In this document: piece after piece, positions 24,053 through 34,000 of the stretch | Numbering within the stretch: the stretch's first letter is position 1 | Layout of the letters: each line of letters opens with the position of its first letter | Assembly: GCA_002633005.1 (NCBI GenBank) | Contig: NMRA01000267.1 | Span: 126,001-190,000 of the forward strand | Length of the DNA stretch: 64,000 bases | Reading direction: 5' to 3' | Source of the DNA: Phoronis australis | Taxonomy: Eukaryota; Phoronida; Phoronidae | Notes under the pieces: generated by a model | The model's input: only the letters and a program-made list of their open reading frames with translations | Told to the model about the DNA's origin: nothing | The model's database searches: none | Made by a program: the position numbers and the translations under genes

Positions 24053-24062
24053 GTCACGTGAC
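24053..24062 (+). promoter_or_regulatory. Perfect E-box/CLEAR palindrome upstream of CDR2
   Basis: GTCACGTGAC, a 10-bp palindrome that matches the consensus bound by TFEB/USF/MYC-class bHLH-ZIP factors. It lies 175 bp before the CDR2 start codon. Function is inferred only from sequence. Confidence 0.5.
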
Positions 24063-24237
24063 TCCCTCATTCAATATTGATGACTAACATTGACCTCTGA
24101 GAAAAGCCCATTTCCAGGTTATTTCTTTGAGAGCAGAATGTGCCACGTAAACTGTGGTAAATGTGCTCAATTTCGGGATATACTGGTGTAGATATAGCGG
24201 CGAAGAGCTCGATTTTTGATACATTCGACAAGTACTG

Positions 24238-24289
24238 ATGATGGAGGAAGAATTTATATCCATTGGCGAAACGATATGGTACGAAAGCG
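24238..24289 (+). CDS. CDR2: CDR2 exon 1
   Basis: Starts ATGATGGAGGAAGAA and encodes MMEEEFISIGETIWYES plus the first base of Asp; donor GTAAGT from 24290. The acidic E-E-F and W-Y residues match the CDR2 N terminus. It is too short to be found as an open frame and was located by phase and motif. Confidence 0.9.
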
Positions 24290-27200
24290 GTAAGTCTGTT
24301 CAATGTGCCTTGCCTTCTAACAGAAATTGATAACAAGGGGTAGCTGGGTACTTGATTCTGCAATGATAACGGTAGTTCAGCTTGATACGATGCCAATTCG
24401 AGCTTTAGTTAGAGACCTCTGTACTCATTTTTCTCTTGGTAACCAGCTATTAAATCAATCGCTTTCAATGTGAGGGCTCTAATACCAGCTAGCAGTATGG
24501 GGTTTATCGATTCAAAGAAGTCATGTAAAGCCCGAAGTTACTCGAGTGGAAATCGCTTGCTCAATGCAAGTTAACCAGTCAGTCAACCTTAAACAGTCAT
24601 CGGTCGTTGGAGTTGTGGAGCGCGTGGTAGGAAACCCGAAAATGGGTAATCCTACAACCAATTAAATATATTACCATAGGCATTGTTAATTAATTCGCGA
24701 CATGTTGTCGGCAAACGTTAATCCGACTGTCTCACAAATTATGCAACATGCCTTGGTCATACAAGCGATATATATTAAATAAACAAGTGCTGAACTTCGT
24801 ACCTATAGTTGAATATTTAAACAGATCCACTATAGTTTAACTTGGCTGAGCACATTACGCAGTCATTTTTGCCTGGTTGCACTAAAAAACTTTCAACGCT
24901 TATACTGCACTTTCGAATTTAACTGTTTATTCTGATTTATTTTATAAATGCATGGGGAAGGCTGAGCCAGTCCAGTAAAAGCATTTCTATTACACTGGAC
25001 TTTTTAGGAATCATCTTTCTCGGGTGGGGAATCGCGAACTTGTTTTTAACTGGCGATTGTTTCTCAAGCGAAACAACATTAGCACATTGTAACTTGTCCG
25101 CGCTCAACTATGCTGAATACATAAGTAAGAATGGAAGATGTTTAAGTGCTCAATAGTGAAAGAACGATCCCATTCTGTGAACGACGACCGAGTTTCTGAA
25201 GTTTGCTACACAGATGGTAAACTAATCAAAGTCATAACTGTTACCACAGACAAGTGCATTCCAAGACAGTTTTGTTAATTGTAGGTCCATGCATATGCGG
25301 TTATGCACTTTTAAGACATACTTCTCTTTTGTGGTACAACACAGAATGCTGAATCCCAAGTGTGCTGAGTTTTGTAAAGAGTGCATTTTTATTTAGAGTC
25401 TGTCAACAGCACTGAATAGAGACCATTTCGAGTACGCCAGTTTGATAATTATCGGTTTTGCTAGGAAATCTCAAAAGAAATTTCAATCGTCCGGCAGCCA
25501 TGATGTTACTGACTGACCTTTCTAGCTTCATGTCGAATCACTAGAAGAGTTCCATGGCGATATCCATGACTAACAAGATTGGAGGAAAGTGCAGTATCGA
25601 TTTTCCGGCGAAGGGATTGCCAGCAACATTAATATATATATTCGGTTGGTTCGTAACTAACAGTTTCAAGCCATCGATTGAGCTGACGTGGTACAGATTT
25701 AGTCGCTGTTGCTTGGTTCAATCACCAGAACTTTTGCATGTCTCTTATTAAATCAAAGCTAGTATAGTTACAAAACACTTTTACAAACCAACAGCGACCC
25801 GAACAGAATGTCATATGTCATACCGAAGTCCGCGTTCAGACCCAACTTCTGTTGAAGGACATTTAAGCACTCACAATACGCATAAAAATTTTCGTGTGTG
25901 ATAAAATGACAATTTCCTTCCGACTCACGACCTTATGATTGAAGTCAGGAAACAGGCTTACGAACTTAGACAACAGACTCAACAATATCCTTTCTGTGAC
26001 AGCAGAGTGGTTTTTAACAACAGAACGAGTTAAATCAAACCAGTCTTGGAACGGTTGACTAATCCTGTCAAAACTGGTGACGTTTTATACTTTTGATTGG
26101 GGATGGAAAAGTTTTATGGCATGGTATGAAAAGGTTCGAGTCGACTGATTTTGAGTGGGTAATTGACTAACGTACGTTTTAGGTGGAAATTAGGAAATGC
26201 TCCATTAGTAAATGTCACAGAGATTAAAAATGTCAATATTTATCATGAACTTGAATGCGGATCATAGCTACTCATTAACATTGGTGAAATGGTGACCGTT
26301 AATATTTCATCAACCCCGTTAAGCGCGGAGAATAGAACGAATTCATTATGTCACGAGAAGTCAGAAGAGACATAAAACCCATTGAACACAGCCACGTGGA
26401 TAACTTTCTATATTCATTCCCTGTTGTTTTCAGCAACAACAAAATCAGATCTAGGTAAACTGGTTACTAGAACAGGCCAATAATTGAGCGTTACATGTTT
26501 GTCAGATTTACAGTTAGCCGCCGAGATTGGGAAGACACTGCTTGAGCGCAACAAGGAATTAGAAACTCAACTTCACCACGCACAGCGACACTTGACGGAC
26601 AAGTCTGCAGAAATTGAGGTTTGTGGCTACCGATTCTACTGATACAGTGTAAAGGACCACACGTGAAATGTTTCCTGGAAGACCCATACCCAAACGAAAT
26701 AGTTAAATATATAGGAAGATACGTTAAACGCGTAACACGAGTTTTGGGCATGTACTCCAAAAACTAAGCGTTCACGCGCTTTTTTCGTTGACATGTCGAT
26801 TAATTTGTGTGAGGTATTTTCAGTACAGATTCACGTGAAAAACTGCATAACCAATCATATACCCACACTGATATTTAAATACTGATCCACTATGTACCGG
26901 GTACCTGCAAGTGTATAGTTCACCCATCACCCTTACAGTTCCTTAATCACCAACTCGAAACACTGCGAGATCTGAACGAGTCTCGCGTGAAAGTCTTCGA
27001 CGAGGTGGAAAAGCATGCGACTGAAACAGAGAAGGTGAACAATCGCCTGGCAAAGGAACTAACGGCAGAAAAAGAAAAATGCGACAGGTAAGTTGTCTAA
27101 ATGGCGTTTGGAAAGTTGTCCTTCACGCATGAGTGAACTGTCCCAGCTGAAAAATGCCCGTTGTTGTCATACGGTAAGAATTCCGAGTGGAGTTTTGAAA

Positions 27201-28738
27201 TTGGCCGTGAAGATTGTCTCGTGTCTGAATAATAGTTAGAGTCTTGGGCTCGTGCAAATCCAATTTCGCCGAGCTCGTCCTAAACTCTTCTGGTGTGGGG
27301 ACGGGTGGAAACGGACAGCGTTGACCAAAATCATGCATTGAATGCAACACCCAACGAACGGAGTCTTCTCAGATTGTACAACTTAGGTTTCCAACAGTTA
27401 TTCAGTTCCCATTCTGTTTTAGTCGGTTGTGTCAATTTTAGTGAGAACTGCCTTGGTCTGCTACGGCCCGTGGACATGTTCAGTGAAAGTAAGAGTCGCA
27501 ATCACAGCTTTTTCGCAGGTTACTGCTCAAGTTGTAAGCACTGCCGCCATCTTCTGTAACGTCTCGAACACAGTGTGTTGTAACAAAATACAAAACAAGT
27601 AAGCAACTGACTTAATGCAATGTCTGCGGCAGCCTACAAAATGTTGCGATTGGGAGCCCGTGAATATGCATCGCTTAGGAAAGTGTTGAAGGAATTTGTC
27701 CAACCTTTTTATTGCCAAACTTTTTATTGCCAAAGTCAATGTCAGATCATTTTTATTTTTAGATTAACGCGGAATCTTGAAATACTCGAAGAAAGGGCAG
27801 CTGAACTTGAAAATTCTCTACAGGAAATGAAGAACACGGAACGGCAGCGCGCGCAACGGGAATCTCGTGTAAGAACTTCCAGCGTCCCAAGCATCACCGA
27901 CGCCCTGAAATACGACAACTTCTGGCCGGTTGATATTCACGAACTCACGGGTTACAAAAAGTTGCAAAAGAACCCATACGAGTCCGAGATTATTCGTCTC
28001 CAACAAACTGTTAAACACTTGAAAGCTCAAAAGGCCGTGGAAGACAGGAAACGAACAGACCTGGAATCAGAAATGAGTTCTATTGTTGAGGAAAACAACG
28101 AACTCCAGTATAAACTGAGAGATTACGGCCAAATGAAGAAGAGGGTTCTTAGTCTGGAAATGGAAGTTGACGAGCTCCATAAAACTGCTCGTAACAAATT
28201 CAACACAGAGATTGAGAATTCGGAAGCAATAAACAAAACAAATGTTGATCCAACGGCGGAGATGATTGCCGAGCATGACGATCCTCAAACAAACAGTGCA
28301 GAACTGCTGAAACTCAAAAACGGCGGCAGCGCTTACGGCAGCAGAGAATCGCTCAACAAAGCTGGATTACAATCGCATGATTCTCCGAACAGCCAGGCGG
28401 CTTTTCTGCCGGGCGAATCTCTGCTGAGCGAATTAAACGCGCAATACATGTTTCTTGTTCGAAAGTACGAAGCAATGTTGGAAGCGAAGCGAAACTCCAC
28501 CGTTAGCACGGCAACCGATGCCGAGCCCAAACCCACCCTTGCTTCTACCGAGAGCCAAGCGAGCACAGTTACATCTCACCGGGAATGTCAAACATCGAGG
28601 AACTTCCAGCTGGAGTACAATCTGGAGAAGAAAACCAAGTCATTCGACTATGATAAAGACCCACCCGAGTACAGGAAGATATTTAAAGAAATATTCGAAA
28701 CTCTGAGAAAAACTTCTGCCATCTGCGAAGAAAAATGA
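24238..28738 (+). CDS. CDR2: CDR2/CDR2L coiled-coil protein
   Basis: A complete gene with four coding exons: 24238-24289, 26506-26618, 26939-27087 and 27763-28738. It predicts 429 aa; vertebrate CDR2 and CDR2L are about 450-465. CDR2 is the cytoplasmic leucine-zipper antigen of paraneoplastic cerebellar degeneration, reported to bind MYC. The N terminus (MMEEEF...IWYESDLQLAAEIGKTLL across exons 1-2) matches the family's W-Y ... D-L-Q-L-A-A-E-L-G-K-T-L-L block. Exons 2-4 form heptad-rich coiled coils, and the C terminus PPEYRKIFKEIFETLRK matches the conserved last helix. Two adjacent ATGs (24238, 24241) are possible starts. It faces POLR3E tail to tail. As there may be one ancestral gene, the symbol covers CDR2 and CDR2L. 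Confidence 0.96.
26506..26618 (+). CDS. CDR2: CDR2 exon 2
   Basis: Acceptor CAG at 26503-26505, donor GT from 26619. Completes Asp, then 37 codons: LQLAAEIGKTLLERNKELET and QLHHAQRHLTDKSAEIE, the most conserved stretch of the family. Confidence 0.95.
26939..27087 (+). CDS. CDR2: CDR2 exon 3
   Basis: Acceptor AG at 26937-26938, donor GTAAGT from 27088. Phase 0 in, phase 2 out, 49 codons. It encodes FLNHQLETLRDLNESRVKVF and a charged coiled coil ending EKEKCD. Confidence 0.93.
27543..27553 (+). promoter_or_regulatory. YY1-like site in CDR2 intron 3
   Basis: GCCGCCATCTT matches the YY1 consensus. It precedes an in-frame ATG at 27620 that reads without a stop into exon 4, so an internal start of transcription is conceivable. 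Weak evidence. Confidence 0.25.
27763..28738 (+). CDS. CDR2: CDR2 exon 4 (terminal)
   Basis: Acceptor AG at 27761-27762, stop TGA at 28736-28738. Encodes 324 residues after the split Arg. It holds long coiled-coil stretches, a variable Ser/Asn-rich middle, the LLSELNAQYMFLVRKYEAML segment matching the family's Y-x-x-L-x-x-K-Y-E-E-L-L block, and the conserved C-terminal helix. Confidence 0.96.
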
Positions 28739-29056
28739 GGTCTTGTAGGAGTGCGGACCTTTCTCTCATTCAAGAGTAAAACGTAGCCTTAACATTGTAA
28801 TGCGACCATGTGCAATATCCCAGGCAGTTGTTCCTGACCTATCAATACTCTCGTCTCCATTACGCACGAATGCCTTAGCAAATGACACACCAGTCAAGAA
28901 CAGCGTCCGAATGACCTCCAACCACAACTGAAGTGGAAATGGCATAAACCTATTTTGTGTATGTTCTGTTTTTCGTTTATATTTAGACGGTGTACTGAGT
29001 TGTCTTTCTTTTACTATATGTTTTAATGGTGCTTTATTTTAAAAACGAATTTATGT

Positions 29057-29062
29057 AATAAA
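29057..29062 (+). terminator. CDR2 polyadenylation signal
   Basis: AATAAA about 320 bases after the CDR2 stop codon, the first strong signal downstream. Confidence 0.65.
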
Positions 29063-30929
29063 CCTACACAAACAAAAATAGACAAAACCTCATTTTTGTA
29101 ATACTCTTGGTACAAAATTTAATAAGGATTTTAACATTAGTTGCTGGTGGTCACTAGAACAAAAGAACTTGGAACTTGTCCATACAGGGCATGTACAAAC
29201 TAACTTGTTTGAAAATCCACAACAGAGTGCAGAAAAGTGGTTCCAACTCAACCACGGCAGTCGTAGTTGCTTTGCCAACAGGAAAATCACTGGCACTCAT
29301 TTCAGCGAATGAGTGGAAGGCTATGTTGAGAACCCACAATTTGTACTGAAATTTTGCTGTTTCTTACCTGTGATCAATGCTAATAACTTCCAAGTTCATC
29401 ACATCCAACAAAAATCCCCAGGGTTGAAATTTACACAAAACTATCCTTCAGCAAAAATTGATGTTCAACAAAAACGCTATTCTCAAAAGTAATCTAACAT
29501 TCCCTTAATATACAAATTGCTTAAAACTATAGCCATCGCTACAGAGCAAAGCCTGCACTAGCGACATATAAAACAAACAGAATTAACACTCTTCAAAAAT
29601 GATTTATTGAGTTTCTCACCTTATAAAGAAGTGTTTTCTTTGCTGGTGAAAATTTGAAACTTCATTTAAATCAGAAAAAGTGACATTACCCTTTTCTCAA
29701 TGAGCTACCAACAAATAAATAAAGCGAGTCAGTTGTGCTATTGGTCGCATTCCTTAAGGATACCTTTGGGTACCAAGGTTACTCACCTCTCACCAACAGG
29801 ACAATGATAAAACTAATGTTCCTGAACACCTGTAGTTCCATACACAACAATCCATAATTAATGAGTACTCAATCACTTTTCTGACTAAAACCTTTGGGTT
29901 GCTTCATAAGACTTTTCACCAGTGAGATGCAATCATGGAGATATCTTGATTTAGGCAATGGAAATGATGAAAACTGTGTGCTTAATACCATCAAATAAAC
30001 CATTTTCAATGACAATTCAACTAGTCACACAATCATTTGCAGCGGCGGCCATGTTCAAATAATGTCAGGGCGGCGCTCCGGAGAGCAAATCTCTAGCAAG
30101 AAAACATAGATCATATAAAATCATGTTTCTCAAGATTGGTTAGCTAGGCTGGAGTGTAAAATTATGGAACACAGCTGTAAATAAACACACTGTTTCTCTA
30201 CATAAATCAAGTGTCTCAAAACCATACTTGCATTATTAAAAATCGTGAAGTTCAACTGTTGTGTCTTTGAATACCAAGCACAAAACACTAAAAGTTGTCC
30301 TGAACATGGACTATGACAGGGGCTCTAATGCAGATGACTTACAAATGCAACACACATGACAAAAACGACAACACAGTTTCCACTTCTCAACAAAGGCTTA
30401 TAGTACAGTAAAATCTCACCAATTTCGGACAAAAATAATTGCCAAAAATGACATTTTTCATTTTACAAGATCTCCAAACATTATTGTGAATGACCACATA
30501 GTTTCAAAACTTTGTAGCTGTAACACATAACTTGATGAAGGAAAAGCATTTACAATAATTTGGTGCTGCATGTTTCATTGAAAAAAGATAAAACAAAATT
30601 TCATTATCCAGCCATTATTGTTTCCTAAATTGGTGAGATTTTACCCTTGAAGAAAATTATTTGCAAATCAAAAATCTCTTCAAATCAGATGCTAACTCCC
30701 TGTGAACACCATTCAACTGTCCCTGTACAGGAAATTTGTTCCTTGCAGTGTACTTTCCGTCTTTAACAATTATGCCAGGCAACTGACACAGAGCAGGAAA
30801 GTAACATTCTTTAGGGCACACCTACAAGGCCGACCTTTTTTTGTGAGCACATCATCTGAACCACCAAGCTGAGTAGACACTTGGAATGTTCTAATCTCCT
30901 CTGCGACATACTTGCTTTGTCCTGATGGT

Positions 30930-30935
30930 TTTATT
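30930..30935 (-). terminator. Possible POLR3E polyadenylation signal
   Basis: AATAAA on the reverse strand only 28 bases past the POLR3E stop. It would give a very short 3' UTR; another copy lies at about 29607-29602. Confidence 0.35.
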
Positions 30936-30962
30936 GCACTTATTACTGGAATGTGCCTTACA

Positions 30963-31016
30963 CTATGGCTCTGTTCCCTTGAGATACCACATGAGGCCTT
31001 TGGTGACACAGTAGTC
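30963..31016 (-). CDS. POLR3E: POLR3E exon 17 (terminal)
   Basis: Seventeen codons DYCVTKGLMWYLKGTEP then TAG; acceptor TTTGTAG. Matches the human C terminus D-C-C-V-S-Y-G-G-M-W-Y-L-K-G-T. Found by motif, since it is far too short to stand out as a frame. Confidence 0.95.
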   Translation of the reverse strand, partial: DYCVTKGLMWYLKGTEP

Positions 31017-34000
31017 CTACAAAGAAGCAAATCTCTATGTACTACATGATCAACCAAATTAGACCTGGACTAGACCTAACCCAAGTCTTCATTGAAAAAT
31101 GGCTACACTAAAAATTTATTTTTGGATGAACGCACAAGTCGAAATTGCAAATATAGGATATTTGTTCTAGCTGAAAGGATTTTACAAAAAACAATAATGG
31201 ACTCAGGAGATATCCCTCTATGCTCAACAGGTACTTATAGCACCATGTCTTTGATGGTTTAAACATAACTCGACAGGTACTTATAGCAAAATGTCTTTGA
31301 TGGTTTAACCATAACGAGATATAACGTAAAAGTTTTTATTTAAAAAAGTTTCAGTAAAATTGGCGGGGGAGTTAGATTGCTACTAATGTAACTTTCTTGC
31401 ACATGAAAACTTGACTTAAAAACATAGTAACGTGACAATAATAAAGACATAGTAGTAAGGATATTTTTAGAATCCTCGATCTTTCTCCTTTCAGAAAATA
31501 TATACTTCTATGGTTGACAAAGCAAAGTTCTTTCGATATTTAACTTAGAGTTGAGGTCATTTATTAAGGTCCTTGATAACCTTAAGAGGAACTGGTGCAG
31601 AATACTGACTTAGGAATAAATTGCAGAGTAAAATAAGAATGAACACAGAACTTCAAGAAAATAAACACATTGAATTGTAACCGAGACCATGGATCCTTAA
31701 TTCCATAATGCTTCACAAACGCAACACAGCGAAGGTAACTACCTTTTGCAATTTCTTGATTTCACTGTCTGTCAACGTTGTGTTGAACTCTTCTTCAATC
31801 CTCTTTTTAAAAGCAACACTCTTTATTCTGTGGTGTGTCGTGAACATTGATACCAAGAGGCCCCTGTATTGATCATATTTATCACCCAGTTTTGGCAAAA
31901 CAAAGACAGGTTCGGCTGGAGCACTTGCTGGCCACTGAAATACAAGAAACATTCTGTCAGGTCTTTGCCCTTCACAACAAAGGAATGGGTTCAACTTACA
32001 ACGAAAAAAGTTATTAGAGTTCAAAACTGACTGATTAACTTCCGCAAACATTATTTTGTGACAGAAAGATAACAACCACTTTGTGATGAACTAAGAGCTT
32101 TTTGAAAATTGGTTGGCTCAGGTAATGCTACTCACACCACACAAAACTCTATTGCGTACTGTACAGCTTCACACATGCTGTAAGATGGATTTTTCAAAGC
32201 ATGTAATTGCATATATGATAATCATGAAAACAAGCCACGTACTTTTACTGTCTGATAAACATGGACTATTTTCAATAGCATCTGGTGTAAAACCAACCTC
32301 ATTTTGAAATTGTACGTCATGTCGCATATACAAAGCATGAAACTTACAAAAAGGTACACACCACATTGAGAAACGCAATCTACCAAAACTATCAAAATAC
32401 ACAGAACTTTAAACTCAAGTGTGTTCTAAGCAGTTTCTCAAAAATTCACTTAAGGCTATGCAATACCCAAGAAAAAATTACAAATTTGGCCAACCTCAGA
32501 ACATATCTCAAAAAATGGGTTATTGGATTCCTATGAAACTTTCAAATACTATGGGTTATGCAGTTCTCCAACACGGTGTTAGGAATTGTTTTTCAACTTT
32601 GTATGAGGAGCAACCAAAAATTGAACTTCTATGATTTCATAACAATAAAAATTAGAAAACTGTAACTGTGCTTTTTTGACATTTCATCTTGAACATTTAT
32701 ATCGAATGAAATTTGGTCATGCTATCAATACTGTTGCTTTACTATCAATGTACCTTCCGTTTTGCTAAATTTTACTACAAACACATGGTCATGTGACCCA
32801 ATTTATGGCAGACTGATAGAGAGTAAAAAAATCAAATTTTACAGCCATTCTACTTTCAGAAAATATGTACTTTTACTGAGCTTTTTGATAGAGTACAGAT
32901 CTACCAATAAGGTCCTACATATTAATCTTAAAAGTTCCTATATCACATTGACAGCATTATGGCAGTTCTACTCTCTGCAATTATACGAGGTTCACAACCA
33001 CAGCTTTCTTAAGTTCAAATTTCTGAGAAAAATTCCTCATCACATTCATTAAGAACTGATCAGCAATTGACTCTCACAGCAAAAAGCAGAAATCTGTTTT
33101 CATGACCAATAAATACAAACCATTAATTCAGCACAATGCCTCTCCTACCTTGTCTCCAAGCTTTTGCCCCCCGGCCTCCATCACAGTCTGTTCTAGCAGC
33201 TTAGTAGAAACCCCACTGCCTAGCACATGCCCAGGGGGACACTCCATCAGCCGCAAGCTGAACAGTTTCTTCAGCTCACTCAGTGATAGCACCATTCGAC
33301 TGCGCAGCTTGTCGCTCATAAACTTCATTAGCTCAAGTTTCAGCTCTGTTGAGGCTGGAGCCGATGTCTCTATACTGCCATTGGACAAACAGTCCGCAGT
33401 GGACGGAGATTCAGAAACATTATTCGCTGTAGTGTCAGAGCCATCACCACCTACGCTACTGCTGCCCCCAGCACTGCCACTATGAGATCGCGATCGTTTG
33501 CACACTTTTTGATCAGACTTCTTATGAATTTTTTCAGTGTCTGTGTCACTTATGTCTGATCGGTCACTCGACTTAGTCCTTGAGCGAGACGTGGTGCGCC
33601 TCCTCTTGGGCTTATCACATTGTTTCATTTCATGGTCATCGTCACCTGAATGGATACACACATCACGTGAGTACAGTTTTCAAAAACTTAGCAGATGATT
33701 TCAGCTTAAAGTGGAATGCCAACACTTTTAATGTTACCTTTAATGAAAATACAGATCCTTGTCGAGGCCAAAAACATTACGTACCATTCTCCTGGAGTGT
33801 AAATACCAAGAAATTTCCAGCATCAGGATCTAACCTAGAATCACGTTCGATTAAACTTGTCAAGCAAGCCTTTTGTGTTGGTACACAATATATGGTTAAG
33901 CTGGTCAGAGCTTACAGTCACACGAAGGAATCAACAGGTGAAAGTTAAGTCTAAATTCTCGTTAACCTACATTCGAAGTTTATTGGAGAGACTATTTCAT

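Larger units (their letters stand above)
16761..24237. other. Intergenic region before CDR2
   Basis: No convincing gene is found. Positions 17310-17400 hold GCCACGCC and GGCGTGGC arms of an inverted GC-box pair. A 37-codon frame at 17453 starts MDSEDEFITDIKKKSLHY but has no family match I know. Positions 22100-22620 are less AT-rich with two overlapping frames of no recognised type. Positions 22830-22970 repeat TTAATTTACGCC irregularly. Confidence 0.45.
28739..30962. other. Spacer between the convergent CDR2 and POLR3E genes
   Basis: Holds both 3' UTRs and AT-rich sequence with no recognised gene. A small GC-rich islet at 30040-30085 contains GCGGCGGCCATG, resembling a YY1 or start-codon context, but the frames on both strands stop quickly. 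A reverse-strand AATAAA at 30935-30930 is a possible POLR3E signal. Confidence 0.5.

Noticed and set aside
30040-30085. GC-rich start-like islet GCGGCGGCCATG
   Set aside because: Frames from ATG on both strands end within 12 codons. Could be a YY1 site but not a gene.
30770-31057. 95-codon reverse frame
   Set aside because: It overlaps the POLR3E terminal exon in the wrong frame; the correct frame gives GLMWYLKGTEP.
33102-33485. 127-codon forward frame
   Set aside because: It is antisense to POLR3E exon 15 and owes its length to that exon's Ser-rich codons.
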